NCBI RefSeq assembly: GCF_002115755.1
Contig: NZ_JFKA01000002.1
Span: 682,001-746,000 of the forward strand
Direction of reading: 5' to 3'
Source: Thalassospira mesophila
GTDB lineage: Bacteria > Pseudomonadota > Alphaproteobacteria > Rhodospirillales > Thalassospiraceae
Length of the DNA stretch: 64,000 nucleotides
Shown here: positions 23,539-31,638 of the stretch, in pieces
How positions within the stretch are numbered: position 1 is the first letter of the stretch
Layout: each line of letters starts with the position of its first letter
Translations under genes and position numbers: made by a program
The notes under the pieces: generated by a model
Told to the model about the DNA's origin: nothing
Databases searched by the model: none
What the model saw: the letters and a program-made list of their open reading frames with translations, nothing else

Positions 23539-24984
23539 GTGGGTGCAATTTTTGCCAATGGCGACCCGGCAGCGGTGCGATATGAGGGCGATGGGCAAAG
23601 CCGGGAATTTCCGTTTGAATTTGCCGTGTTTGCCGGATCGGACGTGAAGGTAACGGTGAATGGCGACGAGATTAGTGAAGATGTTGGCATTACCCTGAAT
23701 ACCAGCCAAAGCAGTGGCGAAACCGGCGACGGCAGTGTGGTGGCCAGCGGCGGCACTGTGACATTTGCCAAAGCCCCGGTGACGGGGGCAGATGTGTTGA
23801 TAACGCGCCGGTTGGGGTTGCGCCGGTTAAGCCATTATGACAGCGGCAGCAGCCTGCGTGCCGATGTTTTAAATGCCGATTTTGATTATGTGCTGGCTGC
23901 CCTTGGCGATGTGGAGGCAGGTTTTGCCAGTACATTGCGCCTGCCCGACGGGGCGATCAATGCCAACGGGGACGGGGTATCGGCCCAATTGCCGGGCCCG
24001 CAGGCAGGCCGGGCGATTATGTGGGATCAAACAGCACGGCAACTGGTGAACGGCCCCGATAGTGTAGCAATTGCCGGGGCGCAGGTGGCAGGCGAAACGG
24101 CCAGCCGGGCGGCGAACGAGGCCAGCGCAGCGGCAGATCAGGCGCAAACATCGTTTGCCGGGTTTGTTAGCCAGGCGGCAACGGCGGTTTTGCAGCTTGA
24201 TTGTCGCACCGGGCGTGCATTGGCCTATCAGGATGAACGGCGGATGCCGATGGTTGATGCGCCGGGTAATGTGACCCTGAACCCCCTACAAAGCGGGGTT
24301 GTGGTGCGGGTTTCAAATGGCGGGCGGATTACGCTTCCGGCCTGCCAGCCAAGCCGCAACGGGGTGACGTTTCGCATTTTTAATGGTGATGGCACGGCGA
24401 GCGACATTACGACGGTGGGCCTTGATGTGCTGCGCCCGGTGGATGGTGGTGCGGAGCGGGCCGTTTTTGCCCTGCCGATGCGCGGCGATGCGGTAGAGGT
24501 GTTTTGCGATGGCAGTCGCTGGCAGGTGCAGATTTTGCGGTCTGGCGGGCCGCTGGTGAAAATGTTGCGCACGCAAAAGCAGGCGATCCCGGCCAATGGC
24601 GAATTTATTGTGGGATGGGACAGCATCGTAACCGATAGCCACGGCCTTTATCATGCCGGTTATGACGGCATCGCCAATGTGCCACCGGGGCATTACCATT
24701 TTGACATCGGCATTTGCATGGAACTGGCGGACCAGTCGGTGCAGGGGATGGTGTTTGTCGAACGGTTGGGCGCGGGCGGCTGGAACATGCATTTGCAAGG
24801 TGTTGATACCCTGCCAAATGGGGCGGACGGGCGCAAGGTGTTGCGATGTAGTGGCATTGCCCGGGCGGGCATTGCCACTGATAACGCCTTTCGGGTGCGG
24901 GTGGCGCATGGGGCGAGTGATACGCGCAATATTGTTGCCACCAGTTTGGCAAGCTGGTTTCATGCGGTGCGGCTAAGCGCCTGA
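23539..24984 (+). CDS. Tail fibre protein with T7 gp17-type N-terminal domain
   Basis: This 481-residue fibre protein has an N-terminal domain of about 150 residues (AVRYEGDGQSREFPFEFAVF, DVKVTVNGDE, DSGSSLRADVLNADFDYVL) that matches the T7 tail-fibre attachment domain. A short coiled-coil-like helix follows (EASAAADQAQTSFAG), then beta-rich C-terminal domains. The last about 130 residues (SHGLYHAGYD to NIVATSLASWFHAVRLSA) look like a C1q/TNF-type trimeric head. The start is GTG, three bases after the previous stop. A strong terminator follows. Confidence 0.85.
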   Translation: MGAIFANGDPAAVRYEGDGQSREFPFEFAVFAGSDVKVTVNGDEISEDVGITLNTSQSSGETGDGSVVASGGTVTFAKAPVTGADVLITRRLGLRRLSHYDSGSSLRADVLNADFDYVLAALGDVEAGFASTLRLPDGAINANGDGVSAQLPGPQAGRAIMWDQTARQLVNGPDSVAIAGAQVAGETASRAANEASAAADQAQTSFAGFVSQAATAVLQLDCRTGRALAYQDERRMPMVDAPGNVTLNPLQSGVVVRVSNGGRITLPACQPSRNGVTFRIFNGDGTASDITTVGLDVLRPVDGGAERAVFALPMRGDAVEVFCDGSRWQVQILRSGGPLVKMLRTQKQAIPANGEFIVGWDSIVTDSHGLYHAGYDGIANVPPGHYHFDIGICMELADQSVQGMVFVERLGAGGWNMHLQGVDTLPNGADGRKVLRCSGIARAGIATDNAFRVRVAHGASDTRNIVATSLASWFHAVRLSA

Positions 24985-25016
24985 TTACCGACAGGTTTGA
25001 TATGTGATGGGGACTG

Positions 25017-25046
25017 ACCCCGCCAGCAACAGTGTTGGCGGGGTTT
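25017..25046 (+). terminator. Rho-independent terminator after the tail fibre gene
   Basis: CCCCGCCA pairs with TGGCGGGG around a short loop and TTTTG follows. It separates the fibre gene from the spike-like gene. Confidence 0.8.
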
Positions 25047-25086
25047 TGTTATGCCCGGTGGCGGTTTTCAAAACAGGACAGATGAT

Positions 25087-26196
25087 ATGGCGATGCGGTT
25101 TTTGCCGTTGACGGATTATTTGCAGGTGGCGCGGGCCAGCACCACGCATGTGCGCAATGAAACCGGGGTGATTGGTGAAATTGCCGTGAATATGCCCGCC
25201 TTTGAATTTGATGATGACGGGCGGGCATTGGGCCTGCGCATTGAGGGGGCATCGGCGAATTTGTTGCGCCATTCGGCGAATTTTACCAATGCGATTTGGG
25301 AAAAGGATGCCGGGGTAACGGTTTTGGCCGGGGCGGGAACGGCGCCGGATGGCAGCGAAACAGCGACCCGAATTGATTTTGCTGCAGGAACCGGCGGGAT
25401 TTATCAGCGGGTGGATAATTTGGCGTCGGGGGCGACCCATGCCTTTGCGGTGTGGATGCGCGCGGTAAGTGGCACGGCGGAGATAACGCTGGGCGGGATC
25501 AACGGGGCGTCACAACACGGGGTTATGTTAGGGGAGCGCTGGCAACGGGTGGGGTTTGTCGAGGTGGCATCGGCCACCAGCCGGTATCCCAAAATCAGCA
25601 CGGCGATTTCGGGGGCGGCGGCATCGGTGCTGGTGTGGAATGCGCAGCTTGAAGCGGCCCCGGTTGCGAGCAGCGATATGGTTAGCAACGGTATTCCTGC
25701 GGCGCGCAATGGCGATGATGTGCGGCTGGATTTATCAGACGGCTGGTTTATGGCCGGTGCGGGGACGCTATTTTTTGATCTGGCCCTGCCTGCCGCCTGG
25801 AGCGGGATCTGGCGGGTGATGCAGCTTTATTCCGCCAGTTTGAATGATGATCATTTGGACCTGGGTTATGACAGTGCCGCGAACCAGTTGCGCATCAGCC
25901 TGCGCAAAGGCGGGCAGCAAATTATTGCGCAGTCGCTTTATGGCGCACTGGTGCCAGGGCAACGCAATTTGCTGGCACTGGCGTTTGAGGATGATGACAT
26001 TGCCGTTGCCACCCAAAACGGGGTTTTAAAAACGGCCCCCGGTTTTGCCTTGCCGCGCAATTTTCAAACATTGGGGATCGGGTCTTATGGCGGAAGCGGA
26101 AGCCAGCTTAACGGCTATGTGCGGGCAATATCCTATTGGCCGGGGCGGTTGGGGGATGACCGGCTGGTCGCCCTTTGTGCCAACGGGGCGGGGTAA
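25087..26196 (+). CDS. Putative tail spike or carbohydrate-binding virion protein
   Basis: This 369-residue beta-rich protein lies in the operon between fibre and terminase. An N-terminal region with RIEGASANLLRHSANFTNAIW is followed by a jelly-roll segment (WMRAVSGTAEITLGGINGAS and WQRVGFVEVA, about 115-180), as in phage head-spike/CBM-like domains. The C-terminal part, with GTLFFDLALPAAW and a closing YVRAISYWPGRLGDDRLVALC motif, resembles concanavalin/LamG-type lectin domains. A host-surface recognition role is inferred. The ATG at 25087 has AGGAC at good spacing; a longer frame from 25051 covers the terminator's end and is less likely. Confidence 0.75.
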   Translation: MAMRFLPLTDYLQVARASTTHVRNETGVIGEIAVNMPAFEFDDDGRALGLRIEGASANLLRHSANFTNAIWEKDAGVTVLAGAGTAPDGSETATRIDFAAGTGGIYQRVDNLASGATHAFAVWMRAVSGTAEITLGGINGASQHGVMLGERWQRVGFVEVASATSRYPKISTAISGAAASVLVWNAQLEAAPVASSDMVSNGIPAARNGDDVRLDLSDGWFMAGAGTLFFDLALPAAWSGIWRVMQLYSASLNDDHLDLGYDSAANQLRISLRKGGQQIIAQSLYGALVPGQRNLLALAFEDDDIAVATQNGVLKTAPGFALPRNFQTLGIGSYGGSGSQLNGYVRAISYWPGRLGDDRLVALCANGAG

Positions 26197-26217
26197 GTAA
26201 CGCAGGCGGGGAGTGCA

Positions 26218-26643
26218 ATGCGCCAGAATGAAGCGGAAATAACAGCGGATAGCGGTTTTTCGACCGATGATCGTATTCGGTTAACACGGTTGCGACGCGA
26301 GCTTTTGCGTGCTTTGCCCACCGATATTCGCCGGGCGCGTAAGGCGTATCATCGCGTGGCAAGTGAAGCGGCCAGTGTGATGGATGCCAAGGGGTTTGTG
26401 AACCATCAGGCCGCGTGCAAAGCCGCATTGGCGCATGTGGAAAGCCTGATCAAACTTTTGCGCTGGGTGTGTGACGAAGACCTGAGCGGGGGGCAGCCTG
26501 CCGGAAAAGGAGGCATGATTGATAGCGATGGCAAGCCGGGGGCGGGTGTGGATACAACTGAAAATGGGGTGAATGACGCAGGCGAGGCCGATGCGGTGTC
26601 GCAGCTGATTTTGGCGGCGCGGCACGCGATGCAGGAGGAATAA
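26218..26643 (+). CDS. Probable terminase small subunit
   Basis: This 141-residue protein lies just upstream of the large terminase gene. It has a basic helical N-terminal half (RLTRLRRELLRALPTDIRRA, VASEAASVMDAKGF) and an acidic Gly-rich linker, then a final helix (AVSQLILAARHAMQEE). Small, poorly conserved, helical proteins here normally recognise packaging DNA and feed the large subunit. The GGGGAG five bases upstream supports the ATG. Function rests on context more than on sequence. Confidence 0.6.
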   Translation: MRQNEAEITADSGFSTDDRIRLTRLRRELLRALPTDIRRARKAYHRVASEAASVMDAKGFVNHQAACKAALAHVESLIKLLRWVCDEDLSGGQPAGKGGMIDSDGKPGAGVDTTENGVNDAGEADAVSQLILAARHAMQEE

Positions 26644-26698
26644 CCCGGTGTGACGACGGGGTGTTTTGGGGCGGGTTACGGGTGGGAGGACGGGCGGA

Positions 26699-28186
26699 AT
26701 GCAGGAATGCCAAGCCAGCCTTGCCGAATTTGTCTGGATATGGAACCAGAAGCTGGGGCAGGGCACACCGGCGCATCATCAAAAAATGGCGCAATGGTTG
26801 CAGCACCATAATGATTATGGGCCGCGTGATTTGTTGTTGATGGCGTTTCGCAACAGTGGCAAGTCCACCATGGTGGGGCTGTTTTGCGCCTGGTTGCTGT
26901 ATTACAATGCCGATTTGCGGATTTTAGTGCTGGCGGCCGACCTTGATTTGGCAAAAAAGATGGTGCGCAATGTGAAACGCATTGTCGAGCGCCACCCGTT
27001 GCTGGCATTCGCGGTGCCGGGCAAGCAGACCGATTGGGGCGCGGAACGTTTTACCATCAACCGGTCCGGCGAGCTGCGCGACCCGTCGATGCAGGCGGCG
27101 GGGATTGGCGGCAATATTACCGGGTCACGCGCCGATGTGGTGATTTGTGACGATGTGGAGGTGCCAAAAACCTGTGACACGGCCCATAAACGCAGCGAGC
27201 TTCGCGAGAAACTGGGCGAGATTTCCTATGTGTTAAGCCCCGGCGGGATGCAGGTTTTTATTGGCACACCGCATAGTTATTATTCGATCTATGCCGATGA
27301 AACCCGACCCGAAACCGGCGAGGATGCACCGTTTTTAAACGGGTTTTCGCGGTTTTGTTTGCCGATTATCGATCAAAACGGAGTGTCGGCGTGGCCAGAG
27401 CGTTTTTCGCAAGCAAAGATTGAGCAAATTCGTGCCCGGACCCCGGCAGGGAAATTTGCCAGCCAGATGATGCTGGAAATGGTGCCGCCCGACCAAGGTG
27501 ATTTGGACCCGGCCCGGATGCACCCCTATGACGAGGACGCCGAATTTGAAACCGCCAATGGCGAGCAGCGATTGCGCATAGGTGCGCGCCGCATGGTGGC
27601 GGCAAGTTGCCATTTTGACCCGTCATTTGGCGGCAAGGGGCAGGATGGTGCGGTGATTGCGGCGATTTATATGTGTGATCAGGGGGAATACTGGTTGCAT
27701 GACGTGGCCTATTTGCAAAGCGATCCCAACCAGTTGGAAAGGGAAGACGAAGCCAGCCAGCTTTGTCGGCAAGTGGCGGCGTTTGCCAAACGCCACCAGT
27801 TGCCCGTGGTGCGGGTGGAGACCAATGGCATTGGCCGGTTTTTGCCCAATATTTTGCGGCGGTGCCTGAAACAGGCCGGGTGCCTGACGGCCGTGGTGGA
27901 ATTTCACGAAAGCCGCAACAAGGAAGCCCGCATTGCCGATGCCTTTGGCGCGGTGCTGGCGGCGGGGTTGTTGCATGGGCATCGCAATATCTGGCGAACC
28001 CCGTTTATTCGTGAAATGCGCGAATGGCGGCCCAATGGCGGCAACCGCGACGACGGGCTGGATGCCGTGGCAGGGTGTATTCTGGCAGAACCGGTGCGAT
28101 TGCCCCGTGTGGTTCGCGCCGATTTTGGCCGGGATTGGCGGCCAGCGAGTGCATTTTTACAGGCAGAGCCACAGTTTGATCCATAA
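26699..28186 (+). CDS. Terminase large subunit, T7 gp19-like
   Basis: This 495-residue packaging motor has ATPase and nuclease domains. A Walker-A-like segment AFRNSGKST lies at about residues 49-57, Walker B ADVVICDDVEV at about 148-158, and a C-motif-like IGTPHSYY near 190. The nuclease half has CHFDPSFGG near 305 with the first Asp of an RNase-H-like fold, then VRVETNGIGRFLPNILR and DDGLDAVAG near its end. Translation probably starts at ATG 26699, with GGAGG nine bases upstream, rather than the open frame at 26666. It fits a headful or T7-type packaging enzyme and is the last structural gene before lysis genes. Confidence 0.9.
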   Translation: MQECQASLAEFVWIWNQKLGQGTPAHHQKMAQWLQHHNDYGPRDLLLMAFRNSGKSTMVGLFCAWLLYYNADLRILVLAADLDLAKKMVRNVKRIVERHPLLAFAVPGKQTDWGAERFTINRSGELRDPSMQAAGIGGNITGSRADVVICDDVEVPKTCDTAHKRSELREKLGEISYVLSPGGMQVFIGTPHSYYSIYADETRPETGEDAPFLNGFSRFCLPIIDQNGVSAWPERFSQAKIEQIRARTPAGKFASQMMLEMVPPDQGDLDPARMHPYDEDAEFETANGEQRLRIGARRMVAASCHFDPSFGGKGQDGAVIAAIYMCDQGEYWLHDVAYLQSDPNQLEREDEASQLCRQVAAFAKRHQLPVVRVETNGIGRFLPNILRRCLKQAGCLTAVVEFHESRNKEARIADAFGAVLAAGLLHGHRNIWRTPFIREMREWRPNGGNRDDGLDAVAGCILAEPVRLPRVVRADFGRDWRPASAFLQAEPQFDP

Positions 28187-28251
28187 CTTTTATTTTAAAA
28201 CATATGGTTATGGGGATTTTTAAAAAAAATATCACCTCATGGTTGCGGGGC

Positions 28252-28280
28252 CTCTTGCTTTTGCTCATGCGATGTATAAT
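28252..28280 (+). promoter_or_regulatory. Possible promoter with consensus -10 box
   Basis: TATAAT at 28275-28280 is a perfect -10 hexamer. The best -35 at 17-base spacing (CTCTTG, 28252) is weak, and TTGCTT at 28255 is too close at 14 bases. It would drive the microprotein frame and the lysis genes downstream. Confidence 0.45.
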
Positions 28281-28384
28281 CTATATCAAAGGATAGTTAG
28301 TGTGGTTAATTACTATTCTAAAGAATAGTTTGGTGTTTGAGGCACTGGTTTCCGGGCATTGCCTGGATCAGCGAGGATATGGCG

Positions 28385-28498
28385 ATGTGGCGCATCATTA
28401 TTTTGCTTGCCTTGCTGTTAGGGGCCGTTTTGCTGACAACACCGGCAGGGGCGACCCGGCCCGTTGGTGCGGGGCAGGTAACGGTTTTGAAATTTTGA
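28385..28498 (+). CDS. Small secreted peptide, 37 residues
   Basis: A short frame encodes a classical signal peptide (WRIIILLALLLGAVLLTTPAG) followed by about 14 mature residues after a likely Ala-Gly-Ala cleavage site. GAGG eight bases before the ATG supports translation. It sits between a consensus -10 promoter and a terminator, upstream of the lysis genes, suggesting a short regulated cassette. It is not a lipoprotein (no Cys). It could be a lysis accessory or membrane-acting peptide; nothing more can be said from sequence. Confidence 0.45.
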   Translation: MWRIIILLALLLGAVLLTTPAGATRPVGAGQVTVLKF

Positions 28499-28616
28499 AT
28501 TCGAGGATACACGCGGCCATCTGAAGGATTGATTTGGGTGATGTTAACGCGGTGTGTTTGACCAACGATACATACGATTAGGGGGACGTTTCTTAATGAT
28601 GAGAAACTCCTGAACT

Positions 28617-28650
28617 GACCCGCCGGTATATTCCGGCGGGTCTTTTTTTT
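28617..28650 (+). terminator. Rho-independent terminator before lysis genes
   Basis: The 10-bp perfect stem GACCCGCCGG/CCGGCGGGTC is followed by eight further T. The lysis genes 13 bases downstream therefore depend on read-through or antitermination, as in other parts of this module. Confidence 0.88.
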
Positions 28651-28662
28651 GGGAGAAAAACA

Positions 28663-28953
28663 ATGGCAGCAGGGCCGGTTGATTTGGGCTGGTGGCTGAC
28701 AATGGTGGAATTGCCAGCACTGGCGGGTTTGTTTTGGCTGATTTGGCGCAGCCGGGCGGAATTGCAGCGCAAGATAGATGTTAGCGCCGCGCAAACCACG
28801 CGTGATTGTCAGGATAACCGCGACGGGCTGGCGGCGTTCAAGCTTGATGTGGCGCGCAATTATGTGTCGATCCCGTATCTGAAAGATGTGGAACGGCGCT
28901 TGACCGCGCATTTGTTGCGCATTGAGGCCAAGCTTGAACATCGGGACATGTGA
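28663..28953 (+). CDS. Small membrane-anchored phage protein in the lysis cluster
   Basis: This 96-residue protein has one N-terminal membrane helix (TMVELPALAGLFWLIW) and a C-terminal helical, probably coiled-coil, region ending LTAHLLRIEAKLEHRDM. The order, just before endolysin and holin genes, fits a spanin-like or holin-associated protein, but the family was not recognised. GGGAG seven bases upstream supports the ATG. Confidence 0.65.
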   Translation: MAAGPVDLGWWLTMVELPALAGLFWLIWRSRAELQRKIDVSAAQTTRDCQDNRDGLAAFKLDVARNYVSIPYLKDVERRLTAHLLRIEAKLEHRDM

Positions 28954-28987
28954 TTTTGCGGAACATGAAAAATAACGGGGGCCTCGC

Positions 28988-29449
28988 ATGACCAGAAATA
29001 CGCAAAAGACAGAAACAGACCTGTCGGCTTTGGCGAAATTATCGCCGGTCGATATTTTGGCACGCACCCTTTATGGCGAAGCGCGCGGCGAAGACCTTGC
29101 CGGGATTGAAGCCGTTGCCGGTGTGATTATGAACCGGGTGGCAATGGCACAACGCCGGGGCGGGTATTGGTGGGGCAATGATGTGGTGGCGGTGTGCCTG
29201 AAGGCCGGGCAGTTTTCGTGCTGGAACCGGGGTGATCCGAACCGGGAAAAACTGCTGCGCGTGAGCGAACGCGACCTGGCATATCGGTTGTGCCGCCGGG
29301 TGGCCAACCGGGCCATGAGCGCGAAGCTGCCCGATGCCACGCACGGGGCGACGCATTATCACACCTTGCAATGCGACCCGTGGTGGGCGCGCGGCCATGT
29401 GCCGGTGTGCGAAATTGGCAATCATGTTTTTTACGACGATATCGGTTAG
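28988..29449 (+). CDS. Cell wall hydrolase, SleB (Hydrolase_2) family endolysin
   Basis: This 153-residue peptidoglycan hydrolase shows the SleB-like signature: LARTLYGEARGEDLAGIEAVAGVIMNRV with the catalytic Glu in GEARGE (about residues 31-36), then the QFSCWNRGDPNREKL segment and a late His in HYHTLQCDPWW. It would cut glycan strands to release phage particles. There is no signal peptide, so it needs a holin to reach the murein; the holin-like gene follows 63 bases downstream. Confidence 0.88.
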   Translation: MTRNTQKTETDLSALAKLSPVDILARTLYGEARGEDLAGIEAVAGVIMNRVAMAQRRGGYWWGNDVVAVCLKAGQFSCWNRGDPNREKLLRVSERDLAYRLCRRVANRAMSAKLPDATHGATHYHTLQCDPWWARGHVPVCEIGNHVFYDDIG

Positions 29450-29512
29450 CCGCCCTGCAATGACAGGGGATGGTTTGGCGTGCTTATTTTTCCCAACAGG
29501 TGAGGTTGAAAA

Positions 29513-30004
29513 ATGATACCGGCATTATTGGCGCAAATCGGGTTGCCCTTGCTGATCAAGGCGGTGGGGGCGGGGCTGGACGCGATTGACAATCCGTTGG
29601 CAAAAACGGCGGCCAAAGGATTGCGTGATGTGGAGGTGGCCGTGGGGCAAGGTGTGGTCGGGGCGGATCAACTGGCCGAAGCCAACCGCCATGCCGAGGC
29701 CATGGTGCGCGCCCAACTGGCCCATGACAGCACGGTGGTGCGCGCAGTGAACCAGACAATCCGGGCGGAAGTGGCATCAGACGATGCCTTTGTGCGGCGC
29801 TGGCGGCCCAGTTTTGGTTATGCGATGGCCCTGACCTGGGTGTTGATGATGGGGGCAATTGCGGCAGCCATTGTGATGACGCCGTTGCAAGCCCCGGCGA
29901 TTATTGCCGCCCTTGTTAATACCAGCCCGATCTGGGGCGTGGCCCTGGCGGTTTTGGGCATTTCGGTGGTGAAACGCAGCGGGGATAAACGCCGGGATGG
30001 CTGA
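29513..30004 (+). CDS. Holin of the 3-TM gene-transfer-release type
   Basis: This 163-residue protein begins MIPALLAQIGLPLLIKAVG, has a polar middle (EANRHAEAMVRAQLAHDSTV), and near its C-terminus a RRWRPSFGYAMALTWVLMMG motif with two hydrophobic helices (about 102-122 and 128-150). This layout matches the 'holin of 3 TMs, for gene-transfer release' family, found in gene transfer agents and related phages. It would permeabilise the inner membrane for the SleB endolysin just upstream. It is the last gene of the phage module. Confidence 0.8.
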   Translation: MIPALLAQIGLPLLIKAVGAGLDAIDNPLAKTAAKGLRDVEVAVGQGVVGADQLAEANRHAEAMVRAQLAHDSTVVRAVNQTIRAEVASDDAFVRRWRPSFGYAMALTWVLMMGAIAAAIVMTPLQAPAIIAALVNTSPIWGVALAVLGISVVKRSGDKRRDG

Positions 30005-30077
30005 TGTTAACGCGGTTTGATTTGGCGGGAGACCTTTGTCACCGGAACCAGCAGGGTGGTTATAACGTTGGCAGAAT

Positions 30078-30698
30078 ATGAATTTTGAACAACCACACAG
30101 CCAAAGCAAGCCTGATTGCAAAAACGATAACCCCGTGACCGGCATTATCGACCAACTGGTTGAAACGGGCCGGGTAAATGGTGACGTAACGCTGGGCGAA
30201 ATGACCCATGCCTTGCGGTTTCGCAGTTATGGTCCGTTCTTGCTGGTACCGGGACTGATCGGCGTGTCGCCCCTGGGCGCCATTCCCGGTGTGCCGACGT
30301 TGCTGGGCATTTTGATTGCCCTGTTTGCCGTGCAAATGGTGCTGGGCCGCACGCATATCTGGCTGCCCGATATTATTGAGCGGCAATCGGTGGCGGGGGC
30401 CAGGCTGGAAGCTGCGATGGAAAAAATGCACCCGGTCGGGCGATGGCTGGACCGGCATTTTCATGAACGGCTGGAAGGGGTTTTAACCCATCGCACGATC
30501 AGGGTTGCGGCGGGAATTTGCCTGTTGCTGGTTTTGCCGATGCCGTTTTTTGAACTGGTGCCCTTTGCCGCCGCCTTGCCAATGGTGGCGGTGGCGGGGT
30601 TTGGCCTTGCCATGACCCTGCGTGACGGGGTGGTGATGATTGCGGCGGGGATTGCCGCCCTTGTCGCCATAATCGGTTGTGTTGCGTTGATGATATAA
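30078..30698 (+). CDS. ExoD-family membrane protein
   Basis: This 206-residue integral membrane protein of the ExoD family carries RSYGPFLLVPGLIGVSPLGAIPGVPTLLG around residue 50, the family signature, and three to four hydrophobic helices. ExoD was described for exopolysaccharide production and stress tolerance in rhizobia; the biochemical role is unknown. The gene lies directly after the holin gene, with no sign that it belongs to the phage. A strong terminator follows and is shared with the convergent GST gene. Confidence 0.85.
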   Translation: MNFEQPHSQSKPDCKNDNPVTGIIDQLVETGRVNGDVTLGEMTHALRFRSYGPFLLVPGLIGVSPLGAIPGVPTLLGILIALFAVQMVLGRTHIWLPDIIERQSVAGARLEAAMEKMHPVGRWLDRHFHERLEGVLTHRTIRVAAGICLLLVLPMPFFELVPFAAALPMVAVAGFGLAMTLRDGVVMIAAGIAALVAIIGCVALMI

Positions 30699-30702
30699 TT
30701 AA

Positions 30703-30741
30703 AGCCCGGCCCGCCGATAATGGCGGGCCGGGCTGTTTTTT
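30703..30741. terminator. Bidirectional Rho-independent terminator
   Basis: The 13-bp perfect stem AGCCCGGCCCGCC/GGCGGGCCGGGCT has a 6-base loop; GTTTTTT follows on the plus strand and an A-rich flank on the other side gives a shorter T run on the minus strand. It lies between converging exoD and GST genes. Confidence 0.88.
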
Positions 30742-30761
30742 GCGTTTAGGCACAAAGCAGG

Positions 30762-31457
30762 TTAATCGCCGGTTTTGGCGGTTTGGCCAAACAGGATTTT
30801 CTTGCTTTCTTCGGTCACGGTCGGGGTGAAATGATCGGCCTTGCCTTTGGCATAGGCATCAATCGTGCCTTTGCGTTCGCCAATGGCGGTAAACCAGCGC
30901 TTCAGGTTGGGGAAATCATCCAGGTTTTGCTGCTGGCGTTCATGGGGCACAATCCACGGATAGCAGGCCATATCGGCGATGGAATAGTCATCGGCAATGA
31001 AATCGCGGCCCTCGAGGCGCTTGTTCAGCACCCCGTAAAGACGATTGGTTTCATTGACATAACGATTAATCGCATAGGGGATTTTTTCGGGGGCATAGGT
31101 GCCAAAATGGTGGTTCTGCCCCAGCATCGGCCCAAGGCCGCCCATTTGCCAGAACAGCCATTCGCTGACGGTTGTGCGGCCACGAACGTCGCCGGGCAGG
31201 AACTTGCCGGTTTTTTCGGCCAGATACAGCAAGATTGCGCCGGATTCAAAAACCGTAATCGCATCGCCGCCATCGGCCGGGGCGCGGTCGATTATGGCGG
31301 GCATACGGTTATTGGGGGAAAAGGCCAGAAATTCCGGCTTGAACTGGTCACCGGCGCTGATATTGACCGGATGAATTTCGTAATCCAGCCCGGCTTCTTC
31401 CAGAAACATCGTGATTTTATGGCCGTTCGGGGTTGGCCAGTAATAAAGCTCGATCAT
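30762..31457 (-). CDS. Glutathione S-transferase family protein
   Basis: This 231-residue soluble enzyme has an N-terminal thioredoxin-like domain (ELYYWPTPNGHKITMFLEEAG at the start, then FLAFSPNNRMPAIID and the VFESGAILLYLAEKTG motif that binds the glutathione gamma-glutamyl group) and an all-helical C-terminal domain (SIADMACYPWI). It is close to bacterial YfcG/Ure2-like GSTs that reduce disulfides or peroxides. The gene diverges from a paralogous GST gene across a short intergenic region with a 10-bp palindrome. Confidence 0.88.
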   Translation of the reverse strand: MIELYYWPTPNGHKITMFLEEAGLDYEIHPVNISAGDQFKPEFLAFSPNNRMPAIIDRAPADGGDAITVFESGAILLYLAEKTGKFLPGDVRGRTTVSEWLFWQMGGLGPMLGQNHHFGTYAPEKIPYAINRYVNETNRLYGVLNKRLEGRDFIADDYSIADMACYPWIVPHERQQQNLDDFPNLKRWFTAIGERKGTIDAYAKGKADHFTPTVTEESKKILFGQTAKTGD

Positions 31458-31578
31458 CGGGCATACCTTTTTTCAAATTGCCATGCCAAAGCCTGTCGCA
31501 ACAGGCACTGTCATTTCCCTGACAGATTTATAAATTATCAGCAAGGCTTGCGTTTGTTCATCAATGCCATCATTGTAG

Positions 31579-31588
31579 AACGATCGTT
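31579..31588. promoter_or_regulatory. 10-bp perfect palindrome between divergent GST genes
   Basis: AACGATCGTT lies in the shared promoter region, 51 bases before the plus-strand GST start. It may be an operator for a small dimeric regulator, but no regulator gene is adjacent and short palindromes occur by chance. Confidence 0.3.
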
Positions 31589-31638
31589 TTAAAACTCAAG
31601 CAATTCGCCGAATATTTCGGCGACAGGAGAGCCTTTCG

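Larger units (their letters stand above)
28187..28662. other. AT-rich leader region between terminase and lysis genes
   Basis: These 476 bases contain a perfect TATAAT box (28275-28280), a small secreted-peptide frame (28385-28498), a short GTTTCT/AGAAAC hairpin (28588-28607) and a terminator (28617-28650). The first 130 bases are AT-rich compared with the flanking phage genes, so the region may be a separate regulatory cassette. Confidence 0.5.

Noticed and set aside
28588..28607. GTTTCT/AGAAAC hairpin as a second terminator
   Set aside because: Six base pairs without a T run is too weak; it is noted only as a detail of the leader region.
31579..31588. AACGATCGTT palindrome as a proven operator
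   Set aside because: A 10-bp palindrome occurs by chance at low but real frequency and no regulator gene is adjacent; kept only as a low-confidence site.
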